From: SMAG-U1939 sp036376595
GTDB lineage: Bacteria; Chloroflexota; Ktedonobacteria; Ktedonobacterales; JADMIN01
NCBI GenBank assembly: GCA_036376595.1
Contig: DASVAA010000150.1
Location: 1 to 42,927 of the forward strand
Reading direction: 5' to 3'
Length of the DNA: 42,927 nt
Position 1 is the stretch's first letter, and each line of letters begins with the position of its first letter. A model generated the notes under the pieces. It saw only the letters and a program-made list of their open reading frames with translations. It had not been told where the DNA came from and did no database searches. This document shows positions 1 through 7,847 of the stretch, piece after piece. The position numbers and the translations under genes were made by a program.

Positions 1-177
1 GAGGGCGCCGCGTCGCTCCCTCCACGTGATGTTCGCAGCGGGCGTGCCGGAAGACTCCAGATACTTCATTTTACGACATAAGTGTACCCGGAGTGTGCGC
101 CCGTTTTCCAGCGGTGTAGGCGATCTCTCCCTTGCTCGCTCGCGGCTCGCGTGGGGGGTGGATGCATCGGGCGCGAG

Positions 178-2127
178 CTACTGGACCTTGCGCGCGGGCA
201 CGCGCCGCGGGAACGCCAGCCGCAGCGGCAACACGCGCTCACGCCGCCGCTCGGCATCGAGATTGAGCGCGCGTGCCTTGAGCAGGTCGCGCAGCGAGAC
301 CATGCCCACCAGGAGCCGCGCTTCGCCGCGCTCGATCACCGGAAAGCGCGTCAGCCCTGTATCGGCCATGCGATGGACCACGGTGCGCAGCGGCTCGTCA
401 GGATAGGCTAGCACCGGGTCGGCAGTGACCAGCGCGGCCAGCGGAAACGGCTGTCCGCGCGGCGGATGGCGCCGCAGCAACTCCAGCAGGTGAGACCGGG
501 TGACCACCCCGATGAGGTGGTTGGCATCGTCCACCACGGGATAGAGCAATTGCCCGTGCTCTTCGTTCGTCACGCGCAGGCGCTCGGAGAGATCGCGCAG
601 CGGCATGTCGGAGCGCAACGCGACGATGTTGGTGCGCATGACCTCGCGCGTGAAGAGGATTTCGAGCGGATCGGTGGCGTACTCGCGGCTGAGGTGATAG
701 CCCCGGCGTGCCACCTTCTCCGTCAGGATCGAGCGGCGCAGTGTCAGCACGGTGAAGAGATGCGCGCAGACGACCGCAATCAGCAGCGGCAGCAGCACGT
801 TCACGTCGTGCGTCAGCTCCAGGATGAAGACGATGCCGGTGAAGGGCGAGCGCATCGTGCCGCCCAGGATCGCGCCCATGCTGATCAGCGGCCAGAAGCC
901 GACGCCTTCGTTGGGCAGCACCTGCGCCTCCAGGCCGCCCAACGCCCCGCCCATCATCAGCAGGGGCGCCAGCACGCCGCCGGAGGTCCCCGAGCCGAGC
1001 GAGACCGCCCAAATGACAGACTTGACCAGCAAGATGCCCAGCAACACGCCGCCGAGGACGTTCTTGGTCAGCAGGGCGCCGATTGTGTCGTAGCCGACGC
1101 CGAGCGCCTGCGGGAAGATCAATCCGCCCAGGCCGATGACCACCCCGCCGATCGCCGGCCACCACATCCAGTGGATCGGCAGCTTGCGGAAGGCGTCTTC
1201 GGCGCCGTACACCGAGGCGGTCAGCAGCGCGGAGAGCGCGCCAGCGAGCACGCCCACCACGATGCAGCCGCCGAAGCCGACCGGCCCGACGAAGGCGACG
1301 TGCGGCCTGGTGGGGAAGAGCGGCCCGCTATTGATGATGTAGTTGCGCGTGATGGCCGCCGTGGCGCTGGCGAGCGCGACCGGCACCAGGCTGCGTGGCT
1401 TCCACTCGAAGAGCAGCAGCTCGACCGCCAGCAGCACCGCCGCCACCGGCGAGTTGAAGGTCGCCGACATCCCCGCGGCAGCGCCAGCCACCAGCAGGGT
1501 CTTGCGCTCGGCGCTGGTGAGGTGCAGATATTGGGCAAAGAACGAGCCGACCGCGCCGCCGGTCATGATAATCGGTCCTTCGGCGCCGAACGGGCCGCCG
1601 GTGCCAATTGAGATCGCCGACGACAGTGGCTTGAGAATCGCGACGCGCGGCTGGACCTTGCTGCCGTTGACGAGGATCGCCTCGATAGCTTCGGGGATGC
1701 CGTGGCCGCGAATGCGCTCCGAGCCGTAGCGCGCCATGAAGCCGATGATCAGCGCGCCGACCACCGGCACGAGCAGCTCGAAGGGGCCCAGGTGATTGCC
1801 GGCGGGCGAGACGAGGTCGGTGCGCCAGCGCTGATAGAAGAAGATGTTGGTGAAGAGGCCGATCAGGCGCAGCAGCGCCAGCGCGATGAAGGCGCCGACA
1901 ATGCCGAGCCACACGGCAATCAGCGAGAGGGCAATGACGCGCGGGGTGGCGGTGAAGTCGCCGAGGCGCTCCGGCCTGGTTTCGCGCACGGTGGCGCGCG
2001 GTTGAGTGGAGACAGCGGGCAGGCGCGCCGCATATGCGGCGGGCAGGGCAGCAGGCATCGGCGCGGCGCCGTTCGATGGGGGCGGCCGGCGGACACGCGC
2101 TGGATGGCGACCAGTGCGGCGACCCAT
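178..2127 (-). CDS. ClC-family chloride channel/antiporter with C-terminal CBS pair
   Basis: This is a 649-residue integral membrane protein of the ClC family, which moves chloride (as channel or Cl-/H+ exchanger) across the cytoplasmic membrane. The three ClC signatures are visible: GHGIPE near residue 141, GAEGP near 181 (the Glu at about 183 matches the gating glutamate), and GGVLAP near 383. About ten hydrophobic segments lie between residues 60 and 460. Two CBS domains follow at about 493-555 and 570-630; in this family they bind adenine nucleotides and tune gating. The reading frame is open further upstream, but GGAGGAGGG lies 5-7 bases before the ATG at 2127, so I chose that start. It is divergent from the KDPG aldolase gene. 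Family assignment is firm; channel versus exchanger is not settled by the sequence. Confidence 0.93.
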   Translation of the reverse strand: MGRRTGRHPARVRRPPPSNGAAPMPAALPAAYAARLPAVSTQPRATVRETRPERLGDFTATPRVIALSLIAVWLGIVGAFIALALLRLIGLFTNIFFYQRWRTDLVSPAGNHLGPFELLVPVVGALIIGFMARYGSERIRGHGIPEAIEAILVNGSKVQPRVAILKPLSSAISIGTGGPFGAEGPIIMTGGAVGSFFAQYLHLTSAERKTLLVAGAAAGMSATFNSPVAAVLLAVELLLFEWKPRSLVPVALASATAAITRNYIINSGPLFPTRPHVAFVGPVGFGGCIVVGVLAGALSALLTASVYGAEDAFRKLPIHWMWWPAIGGVVIGLGGLIFPQALGVGYDTIGALLTKNVLGGVLLGILLVKSVIWAVSLGSGTSGGVLAPLLMMGGALGGLEAQVLPNEGVGFWPLISMGAILGGTMRSPFTGIVFILELTHDVNVLLPLLIAVVCAHLFTVLTLRRSILTEKVARRGYHLSREYATDPLEILFTREVMRTNIVALRSDMPLRDLSERLRVTNEEHGQLLYPVVDDANHLIGVVTRSHLLELLRRHPPRGQPFPLAALVTADPVLAYPDEPLRTVVHRMADTGLTRFPVIERGEARLLVGMVSLRDLLKARALNLDAERRRERVLPLRLAFPRRVPARKVQ

Positions 2128-2402
2128 AGCGCCCTCCTCCCGCGGAGAAGGCAGAGCGGCCGCGAGTGCTCGCGCGAGTGGTGCGCGACCGTTGGGGAAC
2201 ATTATCGCACCTCGATGCAATGGCCGCGGGGGCCTGCCGAGTGCGGAATGGCGAGTGGCGCGAAACCCGGAGATGCGCCAAAGACGCGCGGTGGACGCCC
2301 GTGATACGATGGCCTCGCGGCGCCAGTGACGAGCGTGAGAGGTGAGGTGCGCCGCGCCGATCGAGCGTGCCAGCGGAGCGGAGCGAACAGAGGACGGCCT
2401 CG

Positions 2403-3251
2403 ATGATTCCACGCGAGATGATTGCCATGATGGAGCGGCGCCGGCTGGTGGCCGAGGTGCGCACGGCGACGGCGGTGCAGGCGCTGGGGGTGGTGGATGC
2501 GCTGGCGGCGGCCGGTATCGCGGCGATGGAGATTTCGCTGACGATCCCCGGCGCGCAGGAGATCCTGACGCACCTCGCCACGCGGCGCGACGTGCTGATC
2601 GGTGCGGGCGCGGTGCTCGATACGCATCAGGCCAACCAGGCCATCTCCTGCGGCGCGCGCTTCATCGCCTCACCGATCCTGGTGCCGGAGCTGGTGCCGG
2701 CGTGCACCGACGCGCACATCGCCTGTATCCTGGGTGCCCTGACGCCGAGCGAGATCATCGCCGCGCAGCGCGCCGGAGCGGAGATGGTGAAGGTCTTCCC
2801 CGCCGAGGCGCTGGGCGGGCCGATGTACATCCGCGCGCTGCTACGCCAGCTCACGCATCTGAGCATCCAGATATCCGGTGGCTTTACGGCGCAGAATATG
2901 GGTGAGTACCTCGCGCTGCCGGTGCGCACGCTGGCGCTCGGCTCGCTGCTGGTGCCCAGCGTACTGGTCGAGCGCGGCAACTGGCAGGCGATCACCTCCC
3001 GCGCCAAGGCGTTCGTGGAGTTTGCCGCCAATCCCCATGCCAACGCCGCGCGCTTTCTGGCGCTGCTGGGGGTCGCGCCCCGGCCGCAGCCGCGCGCCGA
3101 GCCGCCCACCATCAACCTGCCGCCGGGAGCGCTGCCGGGCGGCCAGGTGCCCGCACCAGCAGCAGGCTCCGCGGCCGCCGCGACCGGCGAGTTCCACCCG
3201 TGGGACTCGCGCCCAGTGGACATGGGCGACGACGAAGATTGGCTGCGATAA
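2403..3251 (+). CDS. eda: KDPG/KHG aldolase with Pro/Ala-rich C-terminal extension
   Basis: This class I aldolase cleaves 2-keto-3-deoxy-6-phosphogluconate to pyruvate and glyceraldehyde-3-phosphate in the Entner-Doudoroff pathway. The Schiff-base lysine is K130 in VKVFPAEALGG and the acid/base glutamate is E43 in AMEISL; both fall within a few residues of their E. coli positions. The usual GAGTVL loop reads GAGAVL here, so the Thr equivalent to T73 is Ala. The aldolase domain ends near residue 205. About 75 further residues, rich in Pro and Ala and ending acidic (GDDEDWLR), are not part of the family. The start is the ATG at 2403, preceded by AGAGGA; upstream and downstream ATGs are possible. 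No dehydratase or kinase of the pathway is adjacent, so the substrate could be a related keto-deoxy sugar. Confidence 0.85.
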   Translation: MIPREMIAMMERRRLVAEVRTATAVQALGVVDALAAAGIAAMEISLTIPGAQEILTHLATRRDVLIGAGAVLDTHQANQAISCGARFIASPILVPELVPACTDAHIACILGALTPSEIIAAQRAGAEMVKVFPAEALGGPMYIRALLRQLTHLSIQISGGFTAQNMGEYLALPVRTLALGSLLVPSVLVERGNWQAITSRAKAFVEFAANPHANAARFLALLGVAPRPQPRAEPPTINLPPGALPGGQVPAPAAGSAAAATGEFHPWDSRPVDMGDDEDWLR

Positions 3252-3255
3252 GATA

Positions 3256-3320
3256 TGGAGAGAGGAACCGCAGAGGGCGCCGAGGAAGACAGAACGGTGA
3301 ACGCAAAGGACGCAAAGCGA
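3256..3320 (+). repeat. Purine-rich dispersed repeat, copy 1
   Basis: This short A/G-rich stretch between the aldolase and the next gene contains AACCGCAGAGG-type and ACGCAAAGGACGCAAAG units. A related purine-rich stretch, with AACCGCAGAGGACGCAGAG, lies in the opposite orientation at 41880-41978. It looks like a member of a non-coding dispersed repeat family. No coding role is seen. Confidence 0.5.
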
Positions 3321-3378
3321 TCGCGACGACCTGCGTGGAGGCGTATCGGGCGCCGATTCAGATAGAGGGCTACTGCGT

Positions 3379-4002
3379 GTGACCGAGAATGAGCCAGGTG
3401 CGACGACGGGAGCGGACGCGACCGAGGTGGCGGCGACGCCTGCTACGCCTATACCACGGCGGCGCGTGAAGCGTCAGAGCCGCATATGGCGCCGGACGAC
3501 GATGCGCCGCGCGGTCATCGAGGGCGTGGCGATCTTCGCCGTGGGGCGGCTGTTGGGTGCGGTCGCGCCACTGTCGCTGCCCGACGCGCTGCTGCCACTG
3601 ATCACGCTGCCGCTGCTGCGTCTGGCGCTGATGATCCTGCCGCCAGTGTGGGCCGCGATGCGCGTGGTCTCGACCAAGCGCGAGAAGATGAGCCGCCGCT
3701 TCTGGCTGTTGGGGCCGCAGCTCGCCGTATGCTGCGCGCTGGCCGACGTGGCGATTGCCCTGGCTGTGGGTGACACGAGCACCTCGCTGCTGCTCGGTCC
3801 GGTCGCGGGTGGCGCCGACCTGGCGCGGTTCTTCGCCCACGGTGCGACGGCGCTCAGCGTGGGCGCGTTCGCCGTCGCCGAGATGAAGACGCTTGGGGCG
3901 CTGCTGGTCTACTACACGCTGGCGGTGGTCTGCACGCGGCTGGCGAACGGCGGCTTTCTGCGCTTCACCATGCCGGCGGGTGATGGGCGTGTGACGCTGT
4001 GA
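3379..4002 (+). CDS. Small polytopic membrane protein of unknown function
   Basis: The product is 207 residues. The first 40 or so residues are hydrophilic, with a basic run (PRRRVKRQSRIWRR). About four hydrophobic segments follow, near residues 47-62, 70-92, 112-130 and 165-185. No family motif was recognised. It starts at a GTG at 3379, with GAGGG about ten bases upstream. It follows the KDPG aldolase on the same strand but is separated by a purine-rich repeat, so cotranscription is uncertain. It ends 11 bases from the convergent anti-sigma gene. The basic N terminus suggests a cytoplasmic N end. Function unknown. Confidence 0.7.
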   Translation: MTENEPGATTGADATEVAATPATPIPRRRVKRQSRIWRRTTMRRAVIEGVAIFAVGRLLGAVAPLSLPDALLPLITLPLLRLALMILPPVWAAMRVVSTKREKMSRRFWLLGPQLAVCCALADVAIALAVGDTSTSLLLGPVAGGADLARFFAHGATALSVGAFAVAEMKTLGALLVYYTLAVVCTRLANGGFLRFTMPAGDGRVTL

Positions 4003-4013
4003 GGGATGCGCGA

Positions 4014-5759
4014 TTATGCTCTGGCACCCACCAGCGCAATGACCGGGTGGCCGTCGCTCAGGCTCAGCCAGGGGGTCATGCTGCCGCTGAGATCGGGCGC
4101 GATGAGCAACACCTGGCCGCCGCGCAAGATGAACGCCGGCCCGCCGTCAGCGGCGGGATTGGGCAGCCCGGCGGCGCCCGCGTCGGCGCCGAGCAGATGC
4201 GCCCGCACCACGCCGTTCACGACGTCAACCAGCCACAGGTCCTGGCTCTGCACGCTGCCGTCGCCGCTCGCCACATTCTGCGCCACGAACACCGAGGTGT
4301 CGCTTCCCGCGTCCAGCGCGAGCATGCCGGAATAGGTGGTGCCGGAGAGCGCGGGCGGGCCGCCCAGCGGCATCTGGTCGAGCAGCGTTGGGCCTTTCGT
4401 GCCGGGATCGAGCACGTACACCTGGGCGTTGGGGCTGCCCTGCGCAAGCACCAGCCGCAGGTTCTTTTCGCTCCCGGCCAGTGCCATCCGCGCGAGCGAG
4501 AAGTCGCCGGCCAGCGCCAGCTCTTGCCGTGTCGCGCCGTGCGCCGTGCCGAAGCGCCGCACCACCGCGTACGTAGTCCCGTCAGGCATCGTGAGGTTGA
4601 GCACGTCGTAGAGCCAGAGGTTATCGGGCGAGACGGCCAGCGATCCACCGGCGCCAAGCGTGAAGGTTCCGATGTGGGCGTCGAGTATCGGCACCGCGGA
4701 GGGGAAAATCGAGACCGGCAGGCTGCCGGGCGGCGGCGGCATCGGAATCTTGTACGTCAGCGTTGGGGCCAGCGTGCCGGTCACAAACCCGTTCTGGATG
4801 TCTACCAGCAGGATCCGCGGCTGAGCGCTTGTCGGCTCTGGCGTGTTCAATCCGACGTAGGCGAGCAGGCCGCCGGGAGCCAGCGCTAGCGCGTCGGCGG
4901 CTTGACCCGCGGGCAGGCGCTCGGCGCCGGGCAGCGCCAGCGGCGTAGCAAAGACCAGCTTGCCGGTGGCGGCGTCGAAAGCGACGAGCGCCTGGTTGCC
5001 GTGGGCATCGCGGGCAGTCAGCTCATAGATGGTGGCACCGTCGGGCGCAACGACCACGGCGACGGGCAGTTGCGCCTTGCTGGCCGTCTGTGGCGTGGCG
5101 GAGGAGTCCGGCAGCGAGTGGAGCACGGCACCGGTGTGCTCGCTCACCGCCAGCACCTCGGCAAGCTGCCAGGCATGGCCGGCGGAGTCCTTGACGGCAA
5201 TCAGCTTGTCGGTCTCGACGAAGAGTGTTCCGCTGCCGGCGCTGGGCACGCCCGTCAGGCTATTGGCGGAGCGCGTGACGCTGTGCCCACCGACGGTGAA
5301 GTACAGTCCGGCGACTAGAAACACTGCCAGCACCGCCAGGCCGATGACGCCGATGAAGCCAAGCGCACCGCCACGCCCCACGATGCCAAAGACGCGCATG
5401 GCACCGCGGTAGAGCCGTTTGCGCCGCACCCGCGTACGCACGGTGTCGCGCAGATCGGGCACATAAGGCACCGGCTCGCTGCCCAGCGACGCCAGCAGCT
5501 CGTAGGGTTGGCGCAGGGCCTGCGAGCGGCTGCCGCACGCCTCACAGACGGCAATGTGCTCGCGCACCGCAAGCGCCACATCGGGCGGCAGCTCGCCCGC
5601 GAACTCGGCGACCAGCAGCTCCGGCTCCAGCGGACACTGGAGCGTGCGCAGATTGCGCCGCCGTGTTGTGACCCGATGAATGCGAACGGGCACCTGCCCT
5701 AGCTCGGCCATCCCCACACCCCCATGATCTGCGCGGCGCAGGCTCCACTCCCGCGCCAT
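4014..5759 (-). CDS. Membrane-anchored ZAS-type anti-sigma factor with large extracytoplasmic domain
   Basis: The 581-residue protein has a zinc-binding anti-sigma (ZAS) signature, H68-x3-C72-x2-C75, in a helical cytoplasmic segment at about 42-115. One transmembrane helix follows at about 133-156, and then a 425-residue outer domain. The outer domain is rich in short beta-type stretches such as ATGKLVFATPL and LWLVDVVNG, which resemble a beta-propeller; that fold is inferred. Anti-sigma factors of this class hold an ECF sigma factor until a signal is sensed outside. The gene begins 55 bases after the sigma gene's stop on the same strand, as expected for a sigma/anti-sigma pair. The ATG at 5759 has no clear ribosome site; an in-frame ATG at 5711, next to a G-rich stretch, is a good alternative. 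Confidence 0.75.
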   Translation of the reverse strand: MAREWSLRRADHGGVGMAELGQVPVRIHRVTTRRRNLRTLQCPLEPELLVAEFAGELPPDVALAVREHIAVCEACGSRSQALRQPYELLASLGSEPVPYVPDLRDTVRTRVRRKRLYRGAMRVFGIVGRGGALGFIGVIGLAVLAVFLVAGLYFTVGGHSVTRSANSLTGVPSAGSGTLFVETDKLIAVKDSAGHAWQLAEVLAVSEHTGAVLHSLPDSSATPQTASKAQLPVAVVVAPDGATIYELTARDAHGNQALVAFDAATGKLVFATPLALPGAERLPAGQAADALALAPGGLLAYVGLNTPEPTSAQPRILLVDIQNGFVTGTLAPTLTYKIPMPPPPGSLPVSIFPSAVPILDAHIGTFTLGAGGSLAVSPDNLWLYDVLNLTMPDGTTYAVVRRFGTAHGATRQELALAGDFSLARMALAGSEKNLRLVLAQGSPNAQVYVLDPGTKGPTLLDQMPLGGPPALSGTTYSGMLALDAGSDTSVFVAQNVASGDGSVQSQDLWLVDVVNGVVRAHLLGADAGAAGLPNPAADGGPAFILRGGQVLLIAPDLSGSMTPWLSLSDGHPVIALVGARA

Positions 5760-5814
5760 CTATGACGTTGTGACCGCGAATATGCAGTTTCCGCGGCGCG
5801 GAGGCCGGGCACCC

Positions 5815-7440
5815 CTATGCATGCCGCGCGGTCGCCGCCGTGTCGCCGTCCGTTTCGCCTACTTCGTCTGCCGCGGTACTCGCTTCCGCTCCGGCGGTCA
5901 GCACCGGCACGCGGCGCACAGCACCCGGCTCTGCCGCAAACGATGGGCCAGGTTCGGCGTGTGTCGCCGGCAATGGGCCGGTCAGCACGGGCACCGCGCG
6001 CGCCATGTTCCAGCGGAGCGCGGCCGGAGCGACCTCCGGCGGCACCTGCGGCTCTGGCATTTGCAGCGGTGTCAGGGCCGGTACCAGACGCACCGCCGCC
6101 ACAGTGCTCTCCACCACGCGCGGCTCTGGCGGCCGCGGCGCGGCGGATACGATGAACGGCATTGCTCCCCACTGTGTGCCGGCGCCCGCGTCCATGCTCG
6201 CTCCCGCGTCAGCCGTCTCGGCCGCTTCAGCCTCCACTATGCCGGCATCATCAGACAGGTCCTCAACGTCGGCTGTGTCGGGCGGCGTCGAATCCACGAT
6301 GATCTCGTGGCGCGGCTCGACTACCGTCGCCACCTCCGGCGTCCATGGCAGTTGCTCTTCTTCGGGTGCGGCGGGCGCTTCGGCGGCCGAGTCATCTGGA
6401 GCGGCAGCGTAACCATCGTAGGCGTCGGGCTGCTCTGCGACGGCCGCGGCCGCGGCTGCGGTGGCATCCAGGGAGGGCAGGATGCGCGTCGGCACGTCGG
6501 CGGTGTCTTGCACCTCACGGACGGGCGGCATTGGGGCGAAGGCCGGCTGTGGCTGAGGCTCTGGCTCAGGTTCGAGGTCCGGCAAACCCAGGCTGGCGGC
6601 GGCGGCCTCGTAGCGCTGCGCGAAGAGCTGCAGGCCCTGGACGATGCGCCGCCGCGACGCGCCGTTGGTGATGCCGAGCGCGCGAGCGACTTGCGCCTGA
6701 TTCAGCCCCGCCACCAGATGCAGCGCCAGGCATTGGGCGTCGCCGTAGGGCAGCTCCGCCAGCACCGCGCGCACCAGCCGGTGGCGCAGCGCCTCGCGCG
6801 GGTCCTGGGTATCGAGGCTGGGGTCCACAGCCCTGTAAGGATCGGCCTCAGGGTCGGTGTTGTCAGCGCTGCCGGTACCGTCGGCGCCGGTGCTGTGCCC
6901 GTTGCCGGTATCGCGATCCGGTACTGCGTGGATGGGCGCGGGCCTCCTGTGCGGCTCGGGCGGCGGGGCGTCCGGAAAAATCAGCTCGCGCACCTGGCGT
7001 CCGGTCGTGCCAGTCAGGTTGGCGAGCGAGCCGATGCCAGCGCGCAGCTTCTGCGCTGCGCCGCCCCCGCGTCCCGTAAGCAAGGCCGCCGGCTGAGGCT
7101 CGGCGAGTGGTGTGTGGCCTGGACGGCTCGGCGCGCGCAGGAACTCCAGCCCAGCCTCGGTGCAGGCGCGCAAGAGCCAGAGCCGCAGGTTGTGTCCCCC
7201 CTGCGGCCCGCGGATGCGCCGCTCCATGCGGACGAAGATCTGCTCGGCGGCGCGGCGGGCGAAGTCGTGATTGCCAGAGAGCCGGGTGAGGTAGCGCGTG
7301 ACCGGCGGCTGATAGCGAGCGATGAGCGCCCCAAGCGCCCACTCGGCGCCCGCACGCGCCTGCGCCGCGAGGCGCAGCTCGCGCTCTTCTTCGGGGTCGG
7401 TTCGTCCGGCGATCCCAGAGAAGCCATCCTGCCAGATCAT
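5815..7440 (-). CDS. ECF-like RNA polymerase sigma factor with long linker and C-terminal tail
   Basis: The 541-residue protein has a sigma region 2-like helix set at about 35-76 (ALGALIARYQPPVTRYL and AAEQIFVRMERRI). A region 4 helix-turn-helix lies at about 220-278 (LAELPYGDAQCLALHLVAG, LNQAQVARALGI). The linker between them is about 140 residues, longer than in normal ECF factors. After region 4 comes an acidic, Pro/Ala-rich tail of about 260 residues with no recognised domain. ECF factors are usually about 180-200 residues. The start at 7440 has AGGAAAGGGCAGG upstream and is preferred over a longer open frame reaching 7596. It lies upstream of the ZAS anti-sigma gene, which probably controls it. 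The regulon is unknown. Confidence 0.72.
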   Translation of the reverse strand: MIWQDGFSGIAGRTDPEEERELRLAAQARAGAEWALGALIARYQPPVTRYLTRLSGNHDFARRAAEQIFVRMERRIRGPQGGHNLRLWLLRACTEAGLEFLRAPSRPGHTPLAEPQPAALLTGRGGGAAQKLRAGIGSLANLTGTTGRQVRELIFPDAPPPEPHRRPAPIHAVPDRDTGNGHSTGADGTGSADNTDPEADPYRAVDPSLDTQDPREALRHRLVRAVLAELPYGDAQCLALHLVAGLNQAQVARALGITNGASRRRIVQGLQLFAQRYEAAAASLGLPDLEPEPEPQPQPAFAPMPPVREVQDTADVPTRILPSLDATAAAAAAVAEQPDAYDGYAAAPDDSAAEAPAAPEEEQLPWTPEVATVVEPRHEIIVDSTPPDTADVEDLSDDAGIVEAEAAETADAGASMDAGAGTQWGAMPFIVSAAPRPPEPRVVESTVAAVRLVPALTPLQMPEPQVPPEVAPAALRWNMARAVPVLTGPLPATHAEPGPSFAAEPGAVRRVPVLTAGAEASTAADEVGETDGDTAATARHA

Positions 7441-7847
7441 ATCGCTCGCCTGCCCTTTCCTCGTGGTGCGCAAGCCGTCCCACCCGCGGCTCACGCACCT
7501 CGCACCTCCGGGCGGCGCTGCCCACGCGGTGCTCGCGTTCGCGTCCTCGAAGCGCGAACATCCCCCTTGGCCGGGCACCTGGAGGATGCCCTTCACCGAT
7601 GTTTGGACTTGTCGCGGCGTGCCCGGTGCCTCATCTGTTTAGGACGAGCGGGGCAGTCGCTCTGCTACGCCCCATCCTACCATGGCGGCCGGGCGTTGGA
7701 GAACTCCGGCCAGTACGTCCATCCGTACCACATCTTGTATGCCAAAATGAGGCGGGCAGGTTTGTGAGTGTCTCGCCCAACATGCATTGGACGTTTCACG
7801 GGATCCTGAAGTTCCAAGTTCCCTACGTTCCCGCTTGCTCTGGTGCC
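7441..7847. other. Gene-free interval upstream of the sigma factor gene
   Basis: This stretch of about 400 bases separates the stop of the kinase fusion gene from the start of the sigma gene, both on the minus strand. It must hold the sigma operon promoter, but I found no convincing -35/-10 pair. A short inverted repeat (GGTGCC-CTAT-GGCACC, 7842-7857) overlaps the kinase stop codon; it has no T tract, so it is at best a weak terminator. Open frames here are composition artefacts. Confidence 0.4.

Noticed and set aside
1..69. A minus-strand frame open to the window edge, beginning ATG at 69
   Set aside because: Only 23 codons are visible, there is no ribosome site and no family resemblance; it cannot be supported as a gene start.
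466..1611. A 381-codon plus-strand frame opposite the ClC gene
   Set aside because: It is rich in Arg, Gln, His and Ala as expected from the reverse strand of GC-rich coding DNA; the ClC frame has clear motifs.
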